Below, one piece after another: positions 56,231 through 64,000 of a DNA stretch of 64,000 bases. Each line of letters begins with the position of its first letter. The stretch's first letter is position 1. The position numbers and the translations under genes were made by a program. The stretch spans positions 809,350-873,349 of the forward strand of contig BCKL01000005.1 in NCBI GenBank assembly GCA_001600635.1, given 5' to 3'. The notes beneath the pieces are model-generated. The model did no database searches and was not told the origin of the DNA. It worked only from the letters and a program-made list of their open reading frames with translations. Source of the DNA: Leucosporidium creatinivorum (taxonomy: Eukaryota > Basidiomycota > Microbotryomycetes > Leucosporidiales > Leucosporidiaceae).

Positions 56231-59142
56231 TCACGGGTAGACGGCTGGAGAGGCGGAGAGGGTCAGCTTTCGGCTCGGAGCTCGGCGCTGAAGCGGGACT
56301 GACCGTCAACCTCGCTCTTGAACGACGAAAGAATGACTTTTCGGTTCAGCTTTTGCGCAGCCGTAAGTTTTCCGTCCTGAGGGGTCCACTCGGTCTCGGT
56401 GAGCACGATAGTCTGGAGGGTCTGCGGGAGGGAAGGGCGAGCGCCGAGAAGTCAGCCGAACGCTCGGCGATGAGCTGAGGCCGACCAGGACACTCACCTC
56501 GAGAGGCTTAAAGCCAGCCTTCTTGCCAACAGCGTTGAGCTCCTTAAGGACAGCGTCACGGACGGCCGAGTCCTTGCAGATGGCGGCGAGGTCCTCCTGC
56601 GAGCCGGTGACTAGGCCCTTCTCCTGCACGAGCTGCTTGATGTTGCCCTCGTGGGGGAAGATGATCTGTAGTGAGATGGAGGGAGTCAGAACAGCAGCAG
56701 CGACTGAGAGCGAGGACAACTCACGGCCATGGGCTTGTTGGCGGACGAGTCGGCGTGAACGCAGATGTTGGAGACGTAGGCGCAGCTCTTGTAGACGGAC
56801 CTGCGAGAGAACCTGGTCAGCAAGCCATCTTCGACTCTCTCAATCGAAGCCGGAACTCACTCGAGACGCTCCAGGGCAATGTACTCTCCACCGGCGAGCT
56901 TGACGAGGTTCTTCTTGCGGTCGATGAGTGAGAGGGTGCCGTCCTTGTTCCACTGTCCGATGTCACCAGTGTTGAGCCATCCGTCGACGATGGTCTCGCG
57001 GGTGACGTCGTCCTGCTTGTAATAGCCCTTCGTGACCGAGGGGCCGCGGATCCAAATCTCTCCCTGAGGGGGCGAGTTGGTCGAGAAGTAGTTGGCCTCG
57101 GGGACTGTAAATTAGTAGAGTTAGCACCGCACAAGGAGCGAGGAGGCAGATAACTCACCATCGACGAGCTTGATCTCGACCGAAGGGACGGGGACTCCGA
57201 CGGCGCCGTAGCGGTGATACTCGGGAGGGAGAAGGCAGCACATGCTAAAAGGAGGGTAGGGCTAGGTCAGCGTTGGTGCACAAGAGCGCTCGCATCAGCT
57301 CAGAGCCAGCACGCACGCGGTCGACTCGGTCATTCGTGGAGAGGAGCAAAAAGAACGAGTCAGCTTGGGATGAGGTGAAAGAAAGCAAGGACAGAAGACT
57401 CATCATAACCCTGAATGATCATGCAGAGGGCAATACTGAGCCAAGCCTGGGTCTCGGCGGCGATGGGCGCTCCTCCCGAGAGGGCGTACTTGAGCCTTCC
57501 TCCGGTTCCCTGCTTGACGGCGTTGAAGACGACGGCATCGGTGATGCTAGCGAGGATGCTGCCCCTGCCTCCGAACTTCTTGGCGGCCATGGCCCAGTTG
57601 AAGACGCTCGACTTGAGCGCTCCTCCCGCCTTGACCTTGGTCATGATGCCCTTGCGGATGAGCTCCCACACGGCGGGGACTCCGACCATGACGGTAGGCT
57701 TGAGGGTGCGGATGTCTCCAGCGCAGTTGCGGACCGAGGCGTCGGTAAGCGTCTTGACCGTTCCGTAACCGATCTGAGCGCCGACGAAGAGGAAGCACAT
57801 CTCGACGGCGAACTCCATGATGTGGGCGAGGGGAAGGTATCCGATGTAGGTCTCTCCCTCCTTGACGACGTGGCCGATGAGAGCTTGGACGGCTCCGACT
57901 GCGAAGGCCGAGGTGGGTCAGCGCTGACGTCGAGTGGAGCGAGAAAGTAAGACCCACGGCAAGCGACAATGTTGGCGTTGGAGATCTGGACTCCCTTGGG
58001 CGTGCCGGTGGATCCCGACGTGTACATGATGCAAGCGAGGTCCTCGGGCTGAGGAGGGTTGGGCGCCGAGGGCTTGTCCTTGCCGAGCTGGAGGAACTCG
58101 TCAAAGGTGTAGACCTTGATGCCTCCGTTGGCGGCCTTGATGGTGTCGAGAGCGCCAGCCTTGACGTCCTTGGCCTCTCCGTCGTAGACGAGCACCTTGA
58201 GCGAAGGGGTCTTGCCCACAACGGCGGCGATCGTGCCGAGCAAGTTGGCGTTGGAGAACATGCCGTAGACCTCGGGCTCGTTGATCGAGTGGGTGAGTCC
58301 GTCCTCTCCGAGCGAATCGTAGGCCGTGGCAAAGGTGATGCTCTGCGAGGCGCAGGCGTTGGCGAGCACTTGCCAGCGAGGCGAGGTCGAGCCGTAGATG
58401 TTGAAGATGGTCTCCTTGGAGTGGCCGGTCGCTACGAGAGCGCTGGCGGCATCCTTGACGACGGCGCCAAACTCCTTGTAGGTCCACCACTTGTAGTCGC
58501 TCAGCTCAAAGTACGACCACTTCTTGGTCTCCTTGACTTCCTTGCCGCCGACGGTCTGTGCGAGTGGTCGAGTGAGGGTGCAGCGTGGGTCGTTTAGTGA
58601 TATATTGGGGATATGGTACAACACGGTCAGCTCACGGCCACTCATCTTCAGCGGACGGACGGCAGCGAAAGCCGATACCTCCCCAACGCACCTTGGTCAC
58701 TTCCTTCTCCTCCTCGACCATCTTGACCAAATCCCTCCACCCCATAGCAGGGACATTCTCGAACTTCTTGACGGCGTGTGAGAGCCTGTACGAGAGCGAT
58801 GACCAGAGAGCCAAGAGCGAAGCCCGGGTCAGCTGGCGCCCTCCGAGAGTCCATCAACACGGGCCCCGCTCTCTCACTGAACAACGGGGCTGCTCACACA
58901 TCAGCGAGGACGTTGATCTCGATGCCGGTGGTCGTCGTAGGACGCTCGATGAGCGAGTCAGGTTGAACGAAAGAGCGGCGAGCCCTGCCCTCTCCCTTGG
59001 CCGCAGGCGGTCCGACCTGTAGGTTTGCAACGGGTCAGCTTGTGCACCCTCCGAATAGCTACACATTGCTCCAGCCGTCGTGTGAACAGCTACATGTAGC
59101 TCCAGCTCTGCGGGCGCTTACTTCGACACTTCCAGGCTTCAT
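56231..59142 (-). CDS. Long-chain fatty-acid-CoA ligase (FAA1/FAA4 type)
   Basis: Activates long-chain fatty acids to acyl-CoA via an acyl-adenylate. The first coding exon is 21 nt (59142-59122, MKPGSVE). Segments in order: SHAVKKFENVPAMGWRDLV, WSYFELSDYKWWTYKEF, AYDSLGEDGLTHSINEPEV, the P-loop YTSGSTGTPKG, YLPLAHIMEFAVE, GVPAVWELIRKGI, ALSGGAPIAAETQAWLS, QGYG-type region, then GEIWIRGPSVTKGYYKQDD, WLNTGDIGQWNKDGTLSLID, KKNLVKLAGGEYIALERLE (the fatty-acyl-CoA synthetase signature region) and a C-terminal KLTAAQKLNRKVIL. The stop is at 56231-56233 after AVYP. Length, about 690 residues, and domain order are normal for the family. Cytosolic/ER or lipid-droplet location is likely. Confidence 0.95.
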
Positions 59143-59360
59143 GACGGCCTTCGGATGCGGTGGGGTTGAGTGGTAGTAGTGTTGTGCGGTCTAGTACAGC
59201 GATGGGTAGACGCTGATTGGAGTGGTGGTGTGTGAAGTGTGCAACGAGAAGATGTGGCGAGAAGTCAAGGAGCGGAGAGCTTCGAACCGGCGAACTCGAC
59301 GAGCTCCAATTCTTGGCTCGCCCAGCGGCAAGTCAAATTCACGTGATGAGCTACAGAGCT

Positions 59361-59614
59361 CTCAACGGTCGAGCGTCGATCCTCCAAGCTGAAAGCAAAC
59401 TGCGACTGATGCACTACACAGTTGTCGCAGGGTCGACATAGTCCACGATCCATCTCCTCCCCTCGGCCTTGCTCACCGCCGAGCTCTCAACCTGTCCTCC
59501 GTGTCAACCGTCGAGCGCGGATCCTTGAAGCCCAAAGCAAAATACGATTGATGTACTACAAAGTGTCGCGAAAGTCGAAATAGTCCAGAATCTCCTCCCT
59601 CGGCCTTCCTCAGC
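59361..59614. repeat. Imperfect tandem repeat of about 115 bp at the CSM1 3' end
   Basis: Two copies, about 59361-59476 and 59502-59614. Shared blocks include TCAACSGTCGAGCG, AAAGCAAA, TGATGYACTACA, ATAGTCCA and CCCTCGGCCTT. The second copy directly follows the CSM1 stop codon (on the minus strand) and so is 3' UTR; the first appears to be a diverged duplicate of that 3' UTR, now in the acyl-CoA synthetase promoter region. Confidence 0.75.
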
Positions 59615-61390
59615 TTACACACGTAGCTTATTGATGCTGTGAAAGATCTTGCGAAACCACTCGCCACAGGCCTCGGCCGGGAAGCGCATATACTTCTGCA
59701 TCTCAGTGGGAAGCACCTCCACCAGTGCAGCGTCTCGCTCGGCGTCCACGTCGGGCTGGTAAGAGACCGTCTCGTCCTGATGGAAGGTGAGCTTGAAGGT
59801 GAGGCCTGTTTCAACGCAAGAGAGAAAATCAGCGAGCTGGTCTGACTGAGGGCACACCTACAAGACTCACTAGCAGTCTGACCGAGGCAGTCGTTGAGGA
59901 TGCAGTTGTACACCTCGCCCATCGGCTCCGACTTGACCGAGACGACCGAGAAGCCCGTGAGATCCTCGTTGAGCGCGAGGTGCATCTTGGTGTTCTCGAG
60001 CTCGTCGGTGAGCTTCTGCAGGGCCATCGAGCCCGACCCTCCTCCCACGGCGGCGGTCTGCGACGAAGCAGGCGCGTTCTTGAGCTTGGCTTGGAGGGAC
60101 TTGGAGTGCTCAATCTCGGCCTCGAGTTCTTGAGTGACGGTGCTGAGGTCCTTGGTCTTCTTTGCGACTGTGAACAAGGAGAGAAAGGGTCAGCGGAGAG
60201 CTGCGAGATGCGATACGAATGGGAGAAGACCCACGATCCATCTTGAGGGCAGCTTGCGCCTTTGCCGCCTCCTCGTCCTTGGCCTTGATCGTCCTCTCCA
60301 GCTCGTTCTGCCACTTGCTATCCCTGTCCTGCACCTTCTTCTTCTGGTCGCCCTCCTCCCTAAGCTTCAGCGCCTCGATCTCGGCGGCCAGTCCGGCCTT
60401 CTCCTCATTGGCGGTGGCGAGCTCCTCCTTCAGCTTGACGACACGAGTTTTGTCGCCTGCGCTGGGACGTGAGCTGGCCCGAGGGGAGGTGGTAGAGTGG
60501 CCGTTGGCGCGAAGCTCGGCGATCTCGGCGCGAAGCTCGTCGTTCTCGTTCTTGTAGAGCTGGATCGTGTTGTAGGAGGCTGAGGGATAAGGACAAAGTT
60601 AGCTGTCGCGTCCTGACACAGCTACAGCTCGACCAGAGCTCACCATCCTGACGCTCGGCGGCGATGAGAGTGAGCTGCTTCTCGGACTCCTCGGCTTTGG
60701 TGGTGCGTAGCTCCGTCAGCTGCTCGTAAGCTTGCTGGACCTCCTTCAGAGCCTTGTTGGTCTGTTCAAACCACACAGATCAGTCCTGCTCTGCGCCGAG
60801 GAAAGGAGAAACTCACGAGCTCGAGCTTCGCCTTGAGCCTACGCTCGGCCGGGGTGCCCTCCTCTTCCACTACAGCCTCTGCCTTGCTCTTCTTACTACT
60901 AACACCCTTCGCTCCCTTCTTCCCAGCCGGCTTCTTGGCCTCTCCGAGATCCATCTCGTCCTCCTGGGTTTCCTCGACGGCCTCTTCCTGAGCTTGTTCC
61001 CGCTCCTCCTCGTCCGAAGAAGGCTCGCGCGCAGCCTTCGACTTTGTACGTTTGCTCGTCTTTGCTGGAGCGGCTTTGGCCGAGGTGGTGGTAGCCTTGG
61101 AGCGCTTGCAAGGTTGTTGTTTGCTCGTCTTGGCCGCTGCAGCCGAGTAAGGAGCGTGTGAGACAGGCTTTGATGATCTGTAGCATAGGACACACCTTCG
61201 GCGGTGAGAGAGAAGGCAGGAGCGCTGTTCTCCTTGTTCTGCAGGCGAGCGACGCGAGGGTTGAATGAGTGAGCGGCGCGAGCGGAAGGGGGAGCAAGCG
61301 GAGAGACGAGCTCACCTTGAGCTTAGGGGCTACAGCTCCGATTCCCTCGTCACTAGAAGCGCCAGAATCGTCCGAGACGTGTCGAGCCAT
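59615..61390 (-). CDS. CSM1: Monopolin/kinetochore protein Csm1/Pcs1
   Basis: Kinetochore clamp that prevents merotelic attachment (Pcs1) and orients sister kinetochores in meiosis I in budding yeast. Starts ATG at 61390 (MARHVSDDSGASSDEG), ends TAA at 59615-59617. The N-terminal part is disordered, acidic/basic (EEREQAQEEAVEETQEDEMD). A long coiled coil follows: TNKALKEVQQAYEQLTELRT, YKNENDELRAEIAELRANG, VVKLKEELATANEEKAGLAA, LSTVTQELEAEIEHSKSLQ. The C-terminal globular domain is diagnostic: LTGFSVVSVKSEPMGEVYNC, LTFKLTFHQDETVSYQPDVD and LPTEMQKYMRFPAEACGEWF, ending KIFHSINKLRV. About six introns. Confidence 0.9.
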
Positions 61391-62122
61391 TGAGGTGCAG
61401 CAACGAGGTCGAAGATCAAGAGCAGCTCTGCAGCTCGACGCGCCGGCGCGACTCCCTTCCCCCTTTCGCTCCGGCGTTTGAAGAGGGCCGGGAAGGCTGA
61501 ATCCTCTGCTGCAAGGATTTTAGATCGGGGCAGGACTAGCACAGTAGATCCCCACAGCAGATCCGAGAGAACTGACCGCTCCTTCACTGCGAACTTCGCA
61601 CGCCGAGCTGCTGAAGGGGGTTTGCGAAGATCGAGCAGCGCTCTTCGCAGGCTGCTGCTTGCTCCGAGCTCATAGACTGCCTGATATGCAGCGCTTCGTC
61701 CGAGTGCTGCTCACACAACAGCGGAGGATGCTGGGCCACTGCTTGGCCGAGGGGGACGATCAGTTCGGCTCTTGGAAGCCTGCGCAGGAGCGAAACAAAG
61801 ATTGGCTGGCAAGGAGCTTCTATTGAGCTACAGAACAGTTCAAAGAGATACCAAACGAGCCCTACACCATTTTAGAGTCTGCAAGACGGCCCTCGCTGCG
61901 AAACTCGGGGAAGCAGACATCGTCAGACATCGACGGCGCGCACTGCTTGTGTTCCGCCCCTCACCTCGTTTTCTGCACCTCATCAGCACCCTCGGACTCG
62001 GTACACTCGTTCGACTACAGCCTCTCCTCCCCAGGCCAGCGTTGGGCTTTTCCTTCCCCCCTTCCCTCTGCCGCAACTGGTCGAAAAGCTCAGCAGCCCT
62101 CTGGCAGACGACGACGCCGACG
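61391..62122. other. Divergent spacer CSM1/chitin synthase
   Basis: 732 bp between two divergent genes. The frame of the chitin synthase gene is open upstream of its ATG to about 61800, but this stretch has no domain and reads as 5' UTR; the ATG at 62123 has the good context GACGATGGAC. A CT-rich run at 62010-62070 fits a leader. No other gene is seen. Confidence 0.5.
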
Positions 62123-64000
62123 ATGGACTCGGACGACAGGCCACCGCGCCAAGCACCGCCTACAGCTCTCGGACAAGCTAGTCAACGCCCTGCTCGCCTA
62201 CAGCAACCTTTGCAGTCTTACGAGACGTCCAAATCATCAGCAGAGACGCTCGACCCTCAGCTGAGGCCGCCTCTGCACTCGCTGCCGTACGGCTCGGCCG
62301 AATCGACCACCAGGGTACAATTCTCCAACGTCAATCCCTCGGAATCATCGCGCGCCAATCTCCTCGCTTCCACCTCCGCCTTACCCCAAGACTCGCTCCA
62401 GCCTGGCTTCTCGGGGAGCGACTTCAAGCGCAAGAAGTCGCTCGTACGCCCCGATAGGGAGCGCATCGACGAGAATCATCGCCTGTACAACTACCGCAAG
62501 CATGCCGCTCAATTCGAGGCCGAAGGGAGGGGAGTCGCTGCCGTCTCGAGAACGGGTCACACCGCCTCGGCGGGCTTAGCACCAGACGGCGGCCACTACG
62601 GCAACGAGGCCTACTCCAACTCGACCAACCTACGCCGAGGCAAGAGCATCCTCGCCCGCGAGGAAGGCATGGCCAACGAGACGGGCCTCAGCATGTTCAA
62701 GCGCGGCGCGACTCTTCGTCGCCCGAACAACAAGAGCGGCGGCGGAGCGCAGGCATTACCAGGAGGATCCTACGAGAAGGGCAAGCAGGCCAAGGATCAG
62801 AAGGAACCACTCGGCCCATGGATGCTCTTCTGCCTCGCCATCACCATCTGCTGTCCTTCGCCGCTCCTCAAATGCTTCGGTGCGTGATGTGACCTCTTTC
62901 GCACGTTCAGCAGCACTAGCTGACCTCGGGCTGCACTGCAACAGGCCTTCGCACCAAGGACCGACAGAATGCCTGGCGCGAGAAGATCGGCCTCCTCTGC
63001 ATCATCGCCATGTCGATGGCCTTCGTCGGATTCCTCACGTTCGGCTTCACCGAGTCGGTCTGCGGCACCCCAGCACTTCGCTACAAGCACGGCGACATCG
63101 AGGGAGGCTCCATGATCTTCCACGGCTACGACTACGATCTCAACAACTTCTCTCACCCCGCCGCCAACGGTATCGAAGGCGGCTCCAACCCCCTCTACAC
63201 GGGCTACAACACGGGCGGCATGGACGGCTCCTTCCTCTTCCAAACCGTCAACGAGAAGTGCCTCGACATCATCACCCCCGCCGCCGGCACGGGCATCACC
63301 TTCTCGGGCAACAAGCTCGGCTGGTACTTCCCCTGCAACGTCTTCAACCAGTGGGGCACCAGCGCCGTCAACCTCACCGACTACTCCGAGGGCACTCTCT
63401 GCCATACTCAGGCGGACGCCAGGACTCAGTTCTCTGCCATGAAGCCGCTCGGTCAGGTCTACTTCGAGTGGGCCGACCTCAAGAATACGTCTCGCAACCT
63501 CGGAGTCTACGATGGGTGAGCTGAGGTCGACTTTCAACTAACGAGAAGAAATGCTGATCCCTTTCTCCACCTAACAGCGCCGTCCTCGACTTCAACCTCC
63601 TCAACTGGCTCGACAAGTCCCAAGTCTCGTACCCCGCCCTCTTTGACCAAATCAAGTCGAGCAACGCCTCGTTCCAAGGCCGCGACATCACCCAACTCAT
63701 GGTCTCGAGCGGCCAGCGCGCCGTCGCCGAGTGCATGATCGACACCATTCGCGTCGGCTTCGTCGACTCGGTCACGCTCGGGTGCGTCGCCTCCGACATC
63801 GTCCTCTACGTCTCCCTCGTCGTCATTATCGGAGTCGTCGCCATCCGCTTCTTCATGGCCGTCCTCTTCGGCTGGTTCCTCTCGTGGAAGGTCGGCAAGT
63901 TCCCCGACGAGACGTATGAGCAGCGCCGAGCTCGAGCCGCCGAGATTGAGAACTGGACGGACGACATCTACCGCCCTGCCCCCGCTCGGTACCGCCCCAA
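62123..64000 (+). CDS. Chitin synthase, class IV (Chs3-like), 3' end outside window
   Basis: Exons 62123-62879, 62945-63515 and 63578 to the window edge are in frame. The cytosolic N-terminus (about 230 residues) is Ser/Arg-rich with RKKSLVRPDRERIDENHRLY and TNLRRGKSILAREEG. Two membrane spans follow, GPWMLFCLAITICC and IGLLCIIAMSMAFVGFLTFG, linked by KDRQNAWREKIG, a hallmark of class IV enzymes. The outer region contains a cytochrome-b5-like fold: YKHGDIEGGSMIFHGYDYD, several sequons (NLT, NTS, NAS) and IRVGFVDSVTLGCVASD. The third span IVLYVSLVVIIGVVAIRFFM begins the core, and the catalytic GT2 domain lies beyond 64000. The enzyme makes most cell-wall chitin, precursor of chitosan, in fungi that have it. 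Class is inferred from the N-terminal layout. Confidence 0.88.

Noticed and set aside
59205-59350. tRNA-like B-box (GGTTCGAAGC on the minus strand near 59290)
   Set aside because: No matching A-box at the right distance and no acceptor-stem pairing could be found.
61772-62122. Upstream in-frame extension of the chitin synthase
   Set aside because: The extension lacks similarity to class IV N-termini, is rich in Arg/Leu from UTR-like sequence, and the ATG at 62123 has better context.
1-64000. Transposons, LTR elements, virus remnants or toxin genes
   Set aside because: No reverse transcriptase, integrase, transposase, capsid or envelope motif and no long terminal repeats were seen on either strand.

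Overview
The window reads as nuclear DNA of a basidiomycete fungus, most likely a Pucciniomycotina yeast of the Microbotryomycetes type (Rhodotorula/Sporobolomyces relatives). This rests on GC-rich, gene-dense sequence, spacers often under 300 bp, and many 50-80 nt introns that start GTGAGT and carry a CTGAC or CTAAC branch motif shortly before the acceptor. The protein families are all fungal. The genus is an inference. I see no tRNA, rRNA, CRISPR array or recognisable transposon or virus remnant.

Layout. 1-5.7 kb: NUP188, 5' end outside the window. 5.9-8.6 kb: an orphan gene plus a decayed partial copy of the gene at 43.9-46.6 kb, ending in an echo of the NUP188 tail. 8.8-11.1 kb: LAMMER kinase. 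11.6-15.0 kb: two membrane proteins, one seven-pass and one resembling an ABCC TMD0 domain alone. 15.3-18.3 kb: the OLE1-type delta-9 desaturase head to head with URM1. 19.5-20.9 kb: MAF1. 21.2-25.0 kb: a coiled-coil protein converging on a LIM-domain protein. 25.5-32.5 kb: MOT1. 32.9-35.6 kb: an ABC transporter. 36.3-37.4 kb: a predicted secreted protein with a histone-H1-like tail, divergent from a WD40 protein best read as NUP37. 39.3-43.8 kb: GAR1 divergent from a large protein with UIM-like motifs. 43.9-46.6 kb: the orphan gene that is the parent of the 7.5 kb copy. 47.0-47.2 kb: a 22-residue metallothionein gene. 47.4-49.9 kb: a DHHC palmitoyltransferase. 50.1-51.0 kb: a DUF3237 protein. 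52.1-53.1 kb: a Ser-rich protein. 53.7-55.8 kb: a cell-wall-like repeat protein. 56.2-59.1 kb: long-chain acyl-CoA synthetase. 59.6-61.4 kb: CSM1/Pcs1. 62.1 kb to the end: class IV-type chitin synthase, 3' end outside the window.

Functionally most genes are housekeeping: nuclear pore (NUP188, NUP37), transcription control (MOT1, MAF1), snoRNP (GAR1), tRNA thiolation/urmylation (URM1), lipid metabolism (OLE1, acyl-CoA synthetase), kinetochore (CSM1) and cell wall (chitin synthase). The most unusual items are the chimeric duplication beside NUP188, the tiny metallothionein and the 17-bp core-promoter block it shares with the 52.1 kb gene, the secreted protein with an H1-like tail, a 6-nt microexon, GC-AG introns, and the repeat-built cell-wall gene with an in-frame TAG inside a possible 66-nt intron.
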